A stretch of DNA of 64,000 bases from CAZMHN01 sp964566145 (GTDB lineage Bacteria; Patescibacteriota; Patescibacteriia; Veblenbacterales; UBA10138): positions 1 to 64,000 of the forward strand of contig CAZMHN010000001.1 in assembly GCA_964566145.1 (NCBI GenBank), given 5' to 3'. The position numbers and the translations under genes are program-made. Under the pieces are notes generated by a model that was not told the DNA's origin, ran no database searches, and worked only from the letters and a program-made list of their open reading frames with translations. This document shows positions 42,483-50,611 of this stretch, piece by piece (position 1 is the stretch's first letter; each line of letters opens with the position of its first letter).

Positions 42483-42992
42483 ATGCCGGTGAACCTCAAC
42501 CTGGAACCTGACGCGAACCTGGGCAAACAGGTCATGCGCTGGAACTTCCGGGAGTTCAAACACATAATCCGCACTCGGAGTTGGTGGGCGGCCGCCATAG
42601 TGGTGGCCGGCGGACTGGTCATCTACGGCGCGATGAGCGGCAACTTCCTATTCTCCCTCATCATCCTGCTTGTGGCGGCACTGTTCGTTATGGAAATGCA
42701 ACGCCATCCCAGGACCATTGAGTGCCGCATCACCAATCTGGGCATTGCCGTGGGTAAGAAGTTCTGGCGCTGGAGCGAGCTTATGAACTTCTGGATAGCC
42801 TACCACCCGCCCGAGGTCACGAATCTCTACCTCCTGCCCAAAGGACCGCTGGACCCTCGCGTTACGGTACCGCTCGAGCACATGAACCCGCTGTCAGTAA
42901 GGGGCGCTCTCAAGCAACATCTGGAAGAGGACCTGACGCGGGAGGACGAACCGACTTCCGAGGCTCTCACCCGCCTTCTGCGGCTCCAGTAG
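42483..42992 (+). CDS. membrane protein with two helices and a PH-like tail
   Basis: A 169-aa protein. Helices at about 33-50 and 55-72 (WWAAAIVVAGGLVIYGAM, then FLFSLIILLVAALFV) are followed by a beta-rich cytoplasmic part: IECRITNLGIAVGKKFWRW and VTNLYLLPKG. This resembles small PH-like/YcxB-type membrane proteins common in CPR; function unknown. TATACT, formed by the last folD codons, lies eight bases before the ATG, so it may have its own leaderless promoter. Confidence 0.65.
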   Translation: MPVNLNLEPDANLGKQVMRWNFREFKHIIRTRSWWAAAIVVAGGLVIYGAMSGNFLFSLIILLVAALFVMEMQRHPRTIECRITNLGIAVGKKFWRWSELMNFWIAYHPPEVTNLYLLPKGPLDPRVTVPLEHMNPLSVRGALKQHLEEDLTREDEPTSEALTRLLRLQ

Positions 42993-43078
42993 GGCTTGCC
43001 TTCGACAGCGCCCTGCTCTATAGTAAGGTGGCTCTGGTACGGTACCGGGGCTATTTTTGAGAATTGAATACCGTTCAC

Positions 43079-43153
43079 GCCCTCGTAGTTCAATGGATAG
43101 AATGCGAGCTTGCGGAGCTTGTGATGCAGGTTCGATTCCTGCCGAGGGCACCA
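43079..43153 (+). tRNA. tRNA-Arg(GCG)
   Basis: Acceptor GCCCTCG / CGAGGGC, anticodon stem CGAGC / GCTTG around TTGCGGA (anticodon GCG), T arm GCAGG-TTCGATT-CCTGC, discriminator A and encoded CCA. GCG replaces the usual bacterial ACG. Confidence 0.93.
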
Positions 43154-43163
43154 GGAATTTTGC

Positions 43164-43196
43164 TCCATCCCGCTTGTTAGGCGGGGTGGATTTTTA
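43164..43196 (+). terminator. tRNA-Arg terminator
   Basis: A ten-base stem TCCATCCCGC / GCGGGGTGGA (one wobble) followed by TTTTT. Confidence 0.85.
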
Positions 43197-43221
43197 GCTG
43201 CAACAGCGCAATAATAGGGCC

Positions 43222-45273
43222 ATGCTCCAGCTCGAAGACGCTGTAACCGCGCTACCCGGGGTCGGTACGGCAATCCAGAAACGACTGCAACGCTTGGGCG
43301 TAAATTGCATCCGCGACCTCTTGTACCACTTTCCATCCCGGTACGAGGATTTTTCCCGCCTCCTGCCGATACGCGAACTCAAGACCGGCGAACGCGTCAC
43401 CATACACGGCAAGGTACAGCTAGTGAACAGCCGCCGCGCATTCAGGCGACGCCTCAACATTACCGAGGCGCTCATATCCGACGGTTCAGGCAGCGTGAAG
43501 GCCGTCTGGTTCAATCAGCCGTACCTGGCAAAACAGCTCGCACCCGGAACCGAGGTGCTGCTGGCGGGACAACTCGCTCACTCCAAATACGGGTTGCAAC
43601 TTGAGCACCCGACGCTTGAGCTGGCGGAACGTGGAGGAATACACACAGGCCGGCTGGTACCTATTTACCCTACCGTAGCGGATTTGCCGCAACGTACTTT
43701 GCGTACGGTTATTGCCAGGATATTGCCCTTGGCCCAAAACCTTGCCGACTGGCTGCCGAAAGAAGTGCTCAGAGGGGCTTACCTGACCGGATTGGCGGAA
43801 TCCGTGCGCCAACTCCACGCCCCGGAAACAGGCTCGGCTTTGGCCGGGGCCAGGCGACGGGTCGCTTTCGAGGAATTGTTCCTCATACACCTGGCATCTC
43901 GCCTGGCCCGACTGCCGCTGACACAGCGCACAGCGGCGGCCATACCTTTCGACGAACGCACAAAAGAACTGGTTGCTTCCCTGCCGTGGCAGCTGACCCA
44001 GGGACAGCGGCTGTCCGCCTGGCAAATCATACAGGACATGGGCAAAGCCGTGCCCATGCTGCGGCTACTGGAGGGCGACGTCGGCAGCGGCAAAACTGTG
44101 GTAGCGGGCCTGGCCTGCTTCAATGCCTGCCTGGCGGGCTACCAAGCGGCCATCATGGCGCCGACCGAGATATTGGCCCAGCAACACTACGCCACGCTCA
44201 CCAAGCTTTTCCGCAACTGGCCCATTAGATTGGGGCTGGTAACGCGGGGTAAATATTCCGCATCGGACGCGGACGAAGCATCCCCTGCCGTCGTAAAGCG
44301 CAGGGTAGCGAACGGCGACATAGGCCTCACCATAGGCACGCATGCGCTCCTGGAATCTTCAATCTCATTCGGGCGACTGGGCTTGATCGTGGTAGACGAA
44401 CAGCACAGGTTCGGGGTGGAGCAAAGGAAACTGCTGACGGAACAGAGCGGCCTCACTCCCCACCTGCTGTCGCTATCGGCCACGCCCATACCGCGCTCGC
44501 TGGCCCTCACCATATTCGGAGACCTTGAGTTATCCGTGCTCAAAGACCTGCCCGCTGGACGGCGAACAATTGACACGCGCATCGTCCCGCCGGATAAACG
44601 GAACGAGGCATATGAACTCATCCGGCGCGAAGTGTCAGCTGGCAACCGTGCTTTCATTGTGTGCCCGCTTATCGACGAATCGGACGCGCTGGGAGTGCGA
44701 GCGGCCACGGAAGAACATGAGCGCTTGTCACGCGAGGTGTTCCCCGATCTAAAACTTGGGCTGTTACACGGCAAGCTTACCTCCAAAGATAAAGCTGAGG
44801 CGCTGGAAAAGTTCAGGCGCGGTGAAACGCCAGTACTCGTATGCACTTCCGTAATCGAGGTGGGGGTGGATGTACCCGAAGCCGCCGTTATGGCCATCGA
44901 GGGCGCCGACAGATTCGGAGTTGCCCAGCTCCATCAGTTCCGGGGCCGAGTTGGGCGGTCGGAACGGCAAAGCTATTGCCTGCTCGTTTCTGATTCGACC
45001 TCGCCGCGGGCGCTGGAACGCTTGAAGGCCCTGACCAAATTCTCGAACGGGTTCGAACTGGCCGAGTTCGACCTTTCACAGCGCGGGCCGGGCGACCTGC
45101 TCGGGGCCGCACAATCCGGCTTCTTCAAACTCAGGTTCGCCAACCTGGCGGACGCCAAACTGCTCAACGAGGTCCGCCGGGCCGCCGACGCACTGCTGGA
45201 ACAAGACCAGTCGCTCGCGCACTGGCCTGCGGTAAAACGCAAGCTTCAAGGAATCCTGGCTCACGGCGAATAA
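43222..45273 (+). CDS. recG: ATP-dependent DNA helicase RecG
   Basis: 683 aa. The wedge/OB domain (about 1-170) includes LPGVGTAIQKRLQRLG. The helicase core has Walker A GDVGSGKTVVA, the DEQHRFG box, SATPIPRSLAL, and the C-terminal motifs ASVIEVGVDVPEA-like (TSVIEVGVDVP) and QFRGRVGRSERQSYC. It reverses stalled forks and branch-migrates junctions. AATAAT lies six bases before the ATG, a leaderless layout. Confidence 0.96.
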   Translation: MLQLEDAVTALPGVGTAIQKRLQRLGVNCIRDLLYHFPSRYEDFSRLLPIRELKTGERVTIHGKVQLVNSRRAFRRRLNITEALISDGSGSVKAVWFNQPYLAKQLAPGTEVLLAGQLAHSKYGLQLEHPTLELAERGGIHTGRLVPIYPTVADLPQRTLRTVIARILPLAQNLADWLPKEVLRGAYLTGLAESVRQLHAPETGSALAGARRRVAFEELFLIHLASRLARLPLTQRTAAAIPFDERTKELVASLPWQLTQGQRLSAWQIIQDMGKAVPMLRLLEGDVGSGKTVVAGLACFNACLAGYQAAIMAPTEILAQQHYATLTKLFRNWPIRLGLVTRGKYSASDADEASPAVVKRRVANGDIGLTIGTHALLESSISFGRLGLIVVDEQHRFGVEQRKLLTEQSGLTPHLLSLSATPIPRSLALTIFGDLELSVLKDLPAGRRTIDTRIVPPDKRNEAYELIRREVSAGNRAFIVCPLIDESDALGVRAATEEHERLSREVFPDLKLGLLHGKLTSKDKAEALEKFRRGETPVLVCTSVIEVGVDVPEAAVMAIEGADRFGVAQLHQFRGRVGRSERQSYCLLVSDSTSPRALERLKALTKFSNGFELAEFDLSQRGPGDLLGAAQSGFFKLRFANLADAKLLNEVRRAADALLEQDQSLAHWPAVKRKLQGILAHGE

Positions 45274-45275
45274 AC

Positions 45276-45303
45276 TTGACGGTTCGCCGCAAACAGGTAC
45301 ACT
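45276..45303 (+). promoter_or_regulatory. promoter of the structured leader
   Basis: TTGACG at 45276-45281, a 16-base spacer and TACACT at 45298-45303. It starts three bases after the recG stop. Confidence 0.6.
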
Positions 45304-45309
45304 GGCCTG

Positions 45310-45475
45310 TATTGAACGATTCGTTCTTTGACATTGATAAAGCTCGGCCGGGCTGCATAACCAACCCGGCACAACCGGGGTTTCAGGGCCCTTGTGCCCT
45401 ACACTCGCTTCCCCGGAACATTATGATTCGGGTAACTAGGAGTGCAGCTCCGGCCTTATAATTTATTTTACCCCG
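45310..45475 (+). ncRNA. candidate structured leader or small RNA
   Basis: No gene covers this stretch, which follows a good promoter. Complementary segments are visible: GGCCGG near 45347 with CCGGCC near 45450, and CCGGGG near 45377 with CCCCGG near 45413. They suggest a branched fold ending in T/A-rich DNA (TTATAATTTATTTT). It matches no riboswitch, 6S, SRP or RNase P consensus that I know. It could be a free small RNA or the leader of the 89-aa gene. Confidence 0.35.
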
Positions 45476-45533
45476 GCATGATTCCAATCGGCCGGCCATA
45501 CAACCAATCACTATCCATCACGCGGAGGAATCC

Positions 45534-45554
45534 ATGCTCTTCGACAGCAGCTAG
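45534..45554 (+). CDS. six-codon upstream frame MLFDSS
   Basis: GGAGGAATCC directly precedes an ATG followed by five codons and TAG. It is a clear ribosome site on a tiny frame 84 bases before the 89-aa gene. It may be a regulatory upstream frame or the stub of a decayed gene. Confidence 0.3.
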   Translation: MLFDSS

Positions 45555-45637
45555 CCGCATGACCTCACTGCCACCCTGTGTACGGCATTAATCCACGATC
45601 CAAACAAACCTACCCATGTAAAAAGCGAGAGCGATAT

Positions 45638-45907
45638 ATGAAGCAAAACACAAATGGCAACGGCGGCGGTTCAAGCTGGCGAGATATAGGTTGGTGGAAA
45701 AATCGAAAAAACCAACGTATACACCGCATCGTGGTGAATATGAGCAACTTGTGCGTCCAGGAGCCTGTTGGATGCGACAACAACATCTTCGCCATGGTGC
45801 GAGAACTTGCAGCGCGGGAACTTCCCCATAAGGTGGACCAACAGGTTTTGCAGGACTTGGGATTCAAACCTGTGTCGCCAACGCCGGAAACTGTTCTTTC
45901 CAAGTAA
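45638..45907 (+). CDS. small orphan protein, 89 aa
   Basis: Start at 45638 (MKQNTNGNGGGSSWRD) with GCGAGAG upstream; the longer frame from 45578 adds no recognisable sequence. The N-terminus is Asn/Gly-rich and basic (WWKNRKNQRIHRIVV), and the C-terminal half is helical (FAMVRELAARELPHK). Two Cys are present. No family recognised. It ends before a good terminator and is preceded by an unusually long, structured leader. Confidence 0.55.
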   Translation: MKQNTNGNGGGSSWRDIGWWKNRKNQRIHRIVVNMSNLCVQEPVGCDNNIFAMVRELAARELPHKVDQQVLQDLGFKPVSPTPETVLSK

Positions 45908-45928
45908 CCTTCACACCATTGTACCCCG

Positions 45929-45966
45929 GGGGCTAGTTCGCAAGAGCTGGCCCCTTTTCTTTTTGT
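45929..45966 (+). terminator. terminator of the 89-aa gene
   Basis: Stem GGGGCTAG / CTGGCCCC (one wobble) followed by TTTTCTTTTT, just before the convergent radA stop. Confidence 0.8.
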
Positions 45967-45977
45967 CCGGACGTCCG

Positions 45978-47324
45978 CTAGTGCCTCACCCAGTCCACAG
46001 CCTCGGCCACAGTACGGACCGCTACCACTTGCATGTCTTTGGGTGGATGGATGTCGCCGGGCAACGTCGGCACCAACGCCTGCTTGAAACCAAGCCGCCC
46101 TGCCTCCATGAGGCGCTTGCCCATGCCCGTAACCGGACGCACTTCGCCGCCCAAGCCAACCTCGCCGAACACCATGAGATCCTGAGGCAAGGTCTTCTTT
46201 AGGGCGGCCGAGGCCACGGCCGCGCACACGGCCAGATCCAAAGCCGGCTCGCGGCTACGAAAGCCTCCGGCCAGGTTTATGTATACGTCGCTGAAGTTGA
46301 GCCTGACGCCGGCCCGCTCCCCCAGGACCGCCAGCAGAACCTGCAGACGGTTCGCGTCGAACCCAGTGGTGGCGCGCGTCGGCCTGGACTGATGCGCCCT
46401 AGTGACCAGGGCCTGAAGCTCTATGGCCAGGCTCCGCGAACCTTCCAGCACGCAAGTCACGCACGAACCTGCGCCGTGATGGCGTTCGCGCAGGAACAGC
46501 TCAGACGGATTTGCCACCTCCGCAAGTCCCCTGTCATCAATCTTGAACACCCCCACCTCATCGGTCGATCCGAAACGGTTCTTGGAAGCGCGTAAAAATC
46601 TCAGAGATTGATGCGGGTCGCCGTCCAGGGCCAACACCACGTCCACCAGATGCTCCACAGTCTTGGGGCCGGCGGCTATGCCTTCCTTGGTCACATGCCC
46701 GACAATGGCAACGGGAACTCCGGTAGCCTTGGCTGTCTGCGCCAGCTCAGCGGCCACGGCCCGCACCTGGTTGGGCGAGCCCAGCGAGCCGTCCGTGCCT
46801 GGGTGCTGAAAAGTCTGCAAGCTGTCCACCACGGTAAGCTGAGGCAGGCGCTGTCTTATGGACGCCGTAAGCGCTAACACGTCGGTACTGGAAACGAACG
46901 CCAAAGACTCCCCTTTCAAACCAAGCCTGTGAAAACGTCCGGCTACCTGTTCGGCGGATTCCTCACCCGAGGCATAGAGCGCCGACGCGGCTCTTCCGGC
47001 TATAGCCAGAAACAAAGTGGACTTGCCTACGCCAGGTTCGCCGGACACCAACAATACGCTCCCCTTGGCCAGGCCGCCGCCCAGCACGCGGTCGGCCTCG
47101 GCAAAACCGGTTGCCGTCTTAGGCGCCTGCACCGCTCCCGCTTGCGACAAAGACACGGCCTCGGCCGGAACGCTCGACGGACCGACGGGCTTCCTGGCCG
47201 CTTGAATCGCGGCGCCTTCAGTCCCTATGGTGCCGAACTTGCCGCATTGCGAACACCGGCCAGTCCACTTCGGATACTGGGCGTCACAGTTTGAGCACGC
47301 ATACACAATGGATACCTTGGCCAT
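45978..47324 (-). CDS. radA: DNA repair protein RadA
   Basis: 448 aa from the ATG at 47324 (MAKVSIVYACSNC); a GTG two codons earlier is possible. The zinc ribbon is CSNC with CSQC, Walker A is GEPGVGKST, the family motif is KNRFGSTDEVGVF, and the C-terminal Lon-protease-like domain includes DLMVFGEVGLGGEVRPV. RadA is a RecA-like helicase that extends recombination intermediates. It lies 21 bases after the pilin-peptidase gene and may be read from the secretion operon. Confidence 0.96.
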   Translation of the reverse strand: MAKVSIVYACSNCDAQYPKWTGRCSQCGKFGTIGTEGAAIQAARKPVGPSSVPAEAVSLSQAGAVQAPKTATGFAEADRVLGGGLAKGSVLLVSGEPGVGKSTLFLAIAGRAASALYASGEESAEQVAGRFHRLGLKGESLAFVSSTDVLALTASIRQRLPQLTVVDSLQTFQHPGTDGSLGSPNQVRAVAAELAQTAKATGVPVAIVGHVTKEGIAAGPKTVEHLVDVVLALDGDPHQSLRFLRASKNRFGSTDEVGVFKIDDRGLAEVANPSELFLRERHHGAGSCVTCVLEGSRSLAIELQALVTRAHQSRPTRATTGFDANRLQVLLAVLGERAGVRLNFSDVYINLAGGFRSREPALDLAVCAAVASAALKKTLPQDLMVFGEVGLGGEVRPVTGMGKRLMEAGRLGFKQALVPTLPGDIHPPKDMQVVAVRTVAEAVDWVRH

Positions 47325-47345
47325 AACCACCGCGCCGGAAACAAA

Positions 47346-48698
47346 TCAGTTACAGCATGAGGACATCTTCGGCTTCTCAAAATGCCAGGGCTCGGAACAC
47401 AGCTTACAAAAACCCTGGTCACGCATAGCTTGGATGACAGCCGCCATGGCCGTATTCTGTTCGCACAACGTCTTGTTCTTAAGGCACTCCTTCTGGGTGA
47501 TGGCCTGCACGCTACCCATAGATGGCCATACGTCCACCGCCCGACCGGTGGTATGCGGACAACTTATCGGCCCGTTGTTCATCATGCACGTAGTGGGACG
47601 GCCAGGCTTTGGATTGCATGATATAGGCGGGTTGCACGGCGGACTGGCACACGGGGTATTCTGACAGTTCAGGGCAATAAGCTCGCGTTGCTTGGCTTCA
47701 CTGCGGAGGCCAGAAGCAATGACCAGGCTAATCCCTTTGTTCTTGAGCGCGCTCGCCGCCTTTTCCAAGTCAATCGCGATTGAATAATCCACCCGCTGGC
47801 CCGAGCTGTTTATGATATTGTCACCGGACACTGCCCATGCCGTTGGCGAACTTTGAGTGGAGACGTCCTCACTTGATTCCAGCGTATCAAGACTGAACTC
47901 TATGCGGTCTATTGGCGTAATTGCATCCAGAGACTGCAAATCAACCAACGCCGGATTCACGAGCGAAAGCAGAGAATAGGAAATAAGCGCAATGACCAAT
48001 CCGGACAATGCACTAAAAATTGTGTCGTTGGCATCAGTTATCTTGGTGGGACTGCCTGCGGCTATGATGCGCTTGAAGCCGCCCCACATCACCATGACCA
48101 CGGCGACCACGGCCAGCATGGCCACAAAAAAGCGGTAGAAAAGGGCGAAATAATGCACTGCGGTCGAAGCGGTAATGACTATTCCCTCGCCTGCCCGGAC
48201 GGTAAAGTTGGCTCCTCCAATAGTAATGCTACCCGGAATAGTAACCTGTGGTATGAAAGTAACCGAGCTGGCTGGCGATGGAGTTTCAGAATCAAGATCA
48301 AGCGGCAAGGTTGACGCCACGGTCGATGATACAACAACTGCGTCATCGATAACATCTTGCTCACCCCCAGGCGCCGCCAGCATCACTGTCTTGACACAGG
48401 CATACTCCGCCTGATTCGTACCGATGGGGCGATAACAGCACACGTACCTGGGAACGCCCGGCATGGAACTGCCTTCTAGGCCCGGACACATAACCTCATT
48501 TCCAGTTATACCGCAGGTATCATCGCTGGGGTCGCCTACGTTATTGGTATTGTAGGCTGTGAATGCGGCCGGTAAATAGGCGCTGTCAGCGACCTTGCAC
48601 GCTTCCGCCGCGTCCTGACCAGTCTGGGCCATAGCCAGCATAGGCACCACCAATGCCGTTACGCACCATATGCCGGATAAAATCCACAGCCTGCTCAT
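47346..48698 (-). CDS. VirB2-like pilin fused to M15 D,D-carboxypeptidase
   Basis: A 450-aa protein. The signal peptide ends AMAQTG, then comes a 150-residue extracytoplasmic part with several Cys. Residues about 186-250 hold the VirB2/TrbC-like two-helix core (FFVAMLAVVAVVMVMWGGFK, then ISYSLLSLVNP). Residues about 320-445 match VanY/M15 peptidases: SGLRSEAKQ, HTTGRAVDVW supplying zinc His and Asp, and EPWHFE supplying Glu and the last zinc His. It should cut D-Ala-D-Ala cross-link stems, perhaps opening the wall for the machine. Last or next-to-last gene of the operon; TATGCT lies six bases before the ATG. Confidence 0.8.
   Translation of the reverse strand: MSRLWILSGIWCVTALVVPMLAMAQTGQDAAEACKVADSAYLPAAFTAYNTNNVGDPSDDTCGITGNEVMCPGLEGSSMPGVPRYVCCYRPIGTNQAEYACVKTVMLAAPGGEQDVIDDAVVVSSTVASTLPLDLDSETPSPASSVTFIPQVTIPGSITIGGANFTVRAGEGIVITASTAVHYFALFYRFFVAMLAVVAVVMVMWGGFKRIIAAGSPTKITDANDTIFSALSGLVIALISYSLLSLVNPALVDLQSLDAITPIDRIEFSLDTLESSEDVSTQSSPTAWAVSGDNIINSSGQRVDYSIAIDLEKAASALKNKGISLVIASGLRSEAKQRELIALNCQNTPCASPPCNPPISCNPKPGRPTTCMMNNGPISCPHTTGRAVDVWPSMGSVQAITQKECLKNKTLCEQNTAMAAVIQAMRDQGFCKLCSEPWHFEKPKMSSCCN
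48022..48140 (-). repeat. duplicated pilin-core segment, copy 1
   Basis: 119 bases that align without gaps to 51570-51688, about nine in ten identical by eye, including one run longer than 30 bases. They encode the membrane core of the two pilin-like proteins. Confidence 0.8.
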
Positions 48699-48717
48699 AT
48701 CTCAAGCATAAAGGTGC

Positions 48718-49368
48718 TTAGAGTTGCTGTCGAATTATGGCTTCCAGATCGGAAGCGGTAAGCAGGCCGCTCCACGCCTGGCCGTTGATTACAAAGTAGG
48801 GCGTCCCGTCGATGCCTATGGCGTCCCCCTCCCGCCGATTGCGTTCTACTATCGCCTGCGTCTCTTTGCCGTCCAGACACCTTATGAACTGCGGCAGCCT
48901 TAAACCCACCTCTCCCGCCAGCTCAACATAGGCATCGTTGCCCAAGCGTGCCTGTTCACGGAACAGGACGTCGTGGTACTGCCAGAATTTGCCCTGCTGA
49001 TGCGCACACTGCGCCGCTATAGCCGCAGGCAGTGCTTCGTCGTGTCCAGGCACCGGGTAATCCTTCCATACCAGCCTGGCCTTGCCGCCGGAACTCTCAA
49101 CCGCCTGCCTTGCCGCCGGAGCGGACTGGGCGCAATAGGGGCACTGGAAGTCGCTGAACTCGACTATGGTGACATTGGCGGTGCCAGACCCCAGGCTGGG
49201 ATCAGCCGCGAACACCTGCACTTGCGCAGGCAACTTATAATCCAACGGCTCCTCGAGCGGCACTGGACCGGAAGAGCCCTTGGGCCAAGCTTTCACTGCT
49301 GCCATTGCCAGCACTATGCAACTCACGCCTAGAAGCCAGAGCAATGGCGAACGAATCCACGCCGGCAT
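48718..49368 (-). CDS. DsbA-like extracytoplasmic thiol oxidoreductase
   Basis: A 216-aa protein. One membrane anchor at about 9-26 is followed by a thioredoxin-fold domain of the DsbA/Thioredoxin_4 type: FSDFQCPYCAQSAP with Cys76 and Cys79, and the cis-Pro in GIDGTPYFVING. It should form or rearrange disulfides outside the membrane. Its place between a Cys-containing pilin fusion and a beta-propeller, two genes from a Cys-rich pilin, points to folding of the operon's own products. ccdA at 2.4 kb could supply electrons. Confidence 0.9.
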   Translation of the reverse strand: MPAWIRSPLLWLLGVSCIVLAMAAVKAWPKGSSGPVPLEEPLDYKLPAQVQVFAADPSLGSGTANVTIVEFSDFQCPYCAQSAPAARQAVESSGGKARLVWKDYPVPGHDEALPAAIAAQCAHQQGKFWQYHDVLFREQARLGNDAYVELAGEVGLRLPQFIRCLDGKETQAIVERNRREGDAIGIDGTPYFVINGQAWSGLLTASDLEAIIRQQL

Positions 49369-49377
49369 AGCGAGTCA

Positions 49378-50607
49378 CTACTCCGATAACTGCATACTTC
49401 GCAATATGCCCGTAGCGTCATCCGTAAAATACAGGAACCGTCCGTCCCCGGAAACAGTCAGATTCCCTGTCGTAACGCCTTCTCCCCGCTCGTTGACCGG
49501 CGAACCCACCACCGTGGTACTGCCGGTCGTATAGTCGATGCGCCAAACGGTGTCTGGCACGCCCTGCGCCATCTCGCGCGCAAACCCGGCGCCAGCTGGA
49601 AGCTCCTGAGGCACGGCGCAATAGGCCGCCGAACCCGCGAAAGTACATTTATCGGCCCAAGTGGACAGATTCAAAGTCTGGTGGTTTGAGCCCACCCGGT
49701 CAACCGAACCGTCCACCAGGTAAAGCATGGGCTTGTAGTCGGTCTGATCGCTGTACGCCGAATACAATATGCGCTGTCCGTCCGGAGTCCACTTGGGAGT
49801 AAAGCCCCGGCCTTCCACGTTCAGGGCTCGGTAATTCTCATCGTTGAAGCCTATGAGAAGAACTTGCTGTTCGAACACGCCCTGCGCCTCGCCGGTACGA
49901 GACAGCGCTACCACCTGGTTGTTCGGCGCCCATTCTACATCCACCTTGTCCGCGTTGTCGCCCATAGGCTCTATGCCCCTGAGATTCGAGCCGTCCGGAT
50001 TCACGGCCACTATCCAATTGTCAGCCGTACGGTCGCTCAGGAACTTGCCGGCCAGCTCGCTACTGTCGTATGAAAAGGAAAACTCAGCCATCTCCTGGGG
50101 GAGCGTGTACTGCTTCTGCGTACGGAAATCGTACACGATGTTGGCGCCATCCGGGAACTCAAGCACGGCCTTGTCCTTGGAACCGGCCCAGGTAATATCC
50201 TGCACGTTGCAATACGTGGCCTCGGCCAGGCGGCTACGGTTGCCGCTCGCGTCCACCTCGTAGAACTGACACGTAGCCGCGTCGTAGTACCGCACCGTCC
50301 CGCTTGAAGTCACCTCCGGATCCAAGGCCGCGCCGCTGGTAAGGGCCGGTGAAGCGGTAAGGCCTCCGTCAGCTACGAGCGAAGCTTCCGGGAACACAGG
50401 CACTCCGATACCCGGCTCGTTCGTGCCTGGCGCAGGTCCGCCTTCATTCACGGCCGGAAAGCCTCCTGGCGGAGTTACGTTCACGTTAGTAGGCGGCTCA
50501 ACCGGCTCCGGACGCCACACCAGGTACATAAGCCAGGCCAGCACTATGATGCCAACGGCGACCACCGCCATCAAAATAAGCTTCCGTCTGTCCAAATTCT
50601 CAAGCAT
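49378..50607 (-). CDS. membrane-anchored TolB/WD40-like beta-propeller
   Basis: A 409-aa protein. One membrane helix at about 9-29 (LILMAVVAVGIIVLAWLMYL), then a Pro/Gly/Asn-rich linker to about 95, then a series of beta repeats with TolB-like spacing: WAPNNQVVALSRTGE, WTPDGQRILYSAYSDQT and VSGDGRFLYFTDDATG. Propellers of this type bind proteins. It may be a structural partner of the secretion machine. Its start is four bases after the upstream pilin stop. Confidence 0.75.
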   Translation of the reverse strand: MLENLDRRKLILMAVVAVGIIVLAWLMYLVWRPEPVEPPTNVNVTPPGGFPAVNEGGPAPGTNEPGIGVPVFPEASLVADGGLTASPALTSGAALDPEVTSSGTVRYYDAATCQFYEVDASGNRSRLAEATYCNVQDITWAGSKDKAVLEFPDGANIVYDFRTQKQYTLPQEMAEFSFSYDSSELAGKFLSDRTADNWIVAVNPDGSNLRGIEPMGDNADKVDVEWAPNNQVVALSRTGEAQGVFEQQVLLIGFNDENYRALNVEGRGFTPKWTPDGQRILYSAYSDQTDYKPMLYLVDGSVDRVGSNHQTLNLSTWADKCTFAGSAAYCAVPQELPAGAGFAREMAQGVPDTVWRIDYTTGSTTVVGSPVNERGEGVTTGNLTVSGDGRFLYFTDDATGILRSMQLSE

Positions 50608-50611
50608 ATGC

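Noticed and set aside
42093..42563. Minus-strand 156-aa frame over folD
   Set aside because: Antisense of a well-supported gene with no signals of its own.
45964..45979. TGTCCGGACGTCCG near the radA stop as a third operator of the PaaX/Cas2-like regulator
   Set aside because: Only the left half matches TGTCCGGCCGGACA; it is not palindromic with the right spacing and lies in a terminator-stop region.
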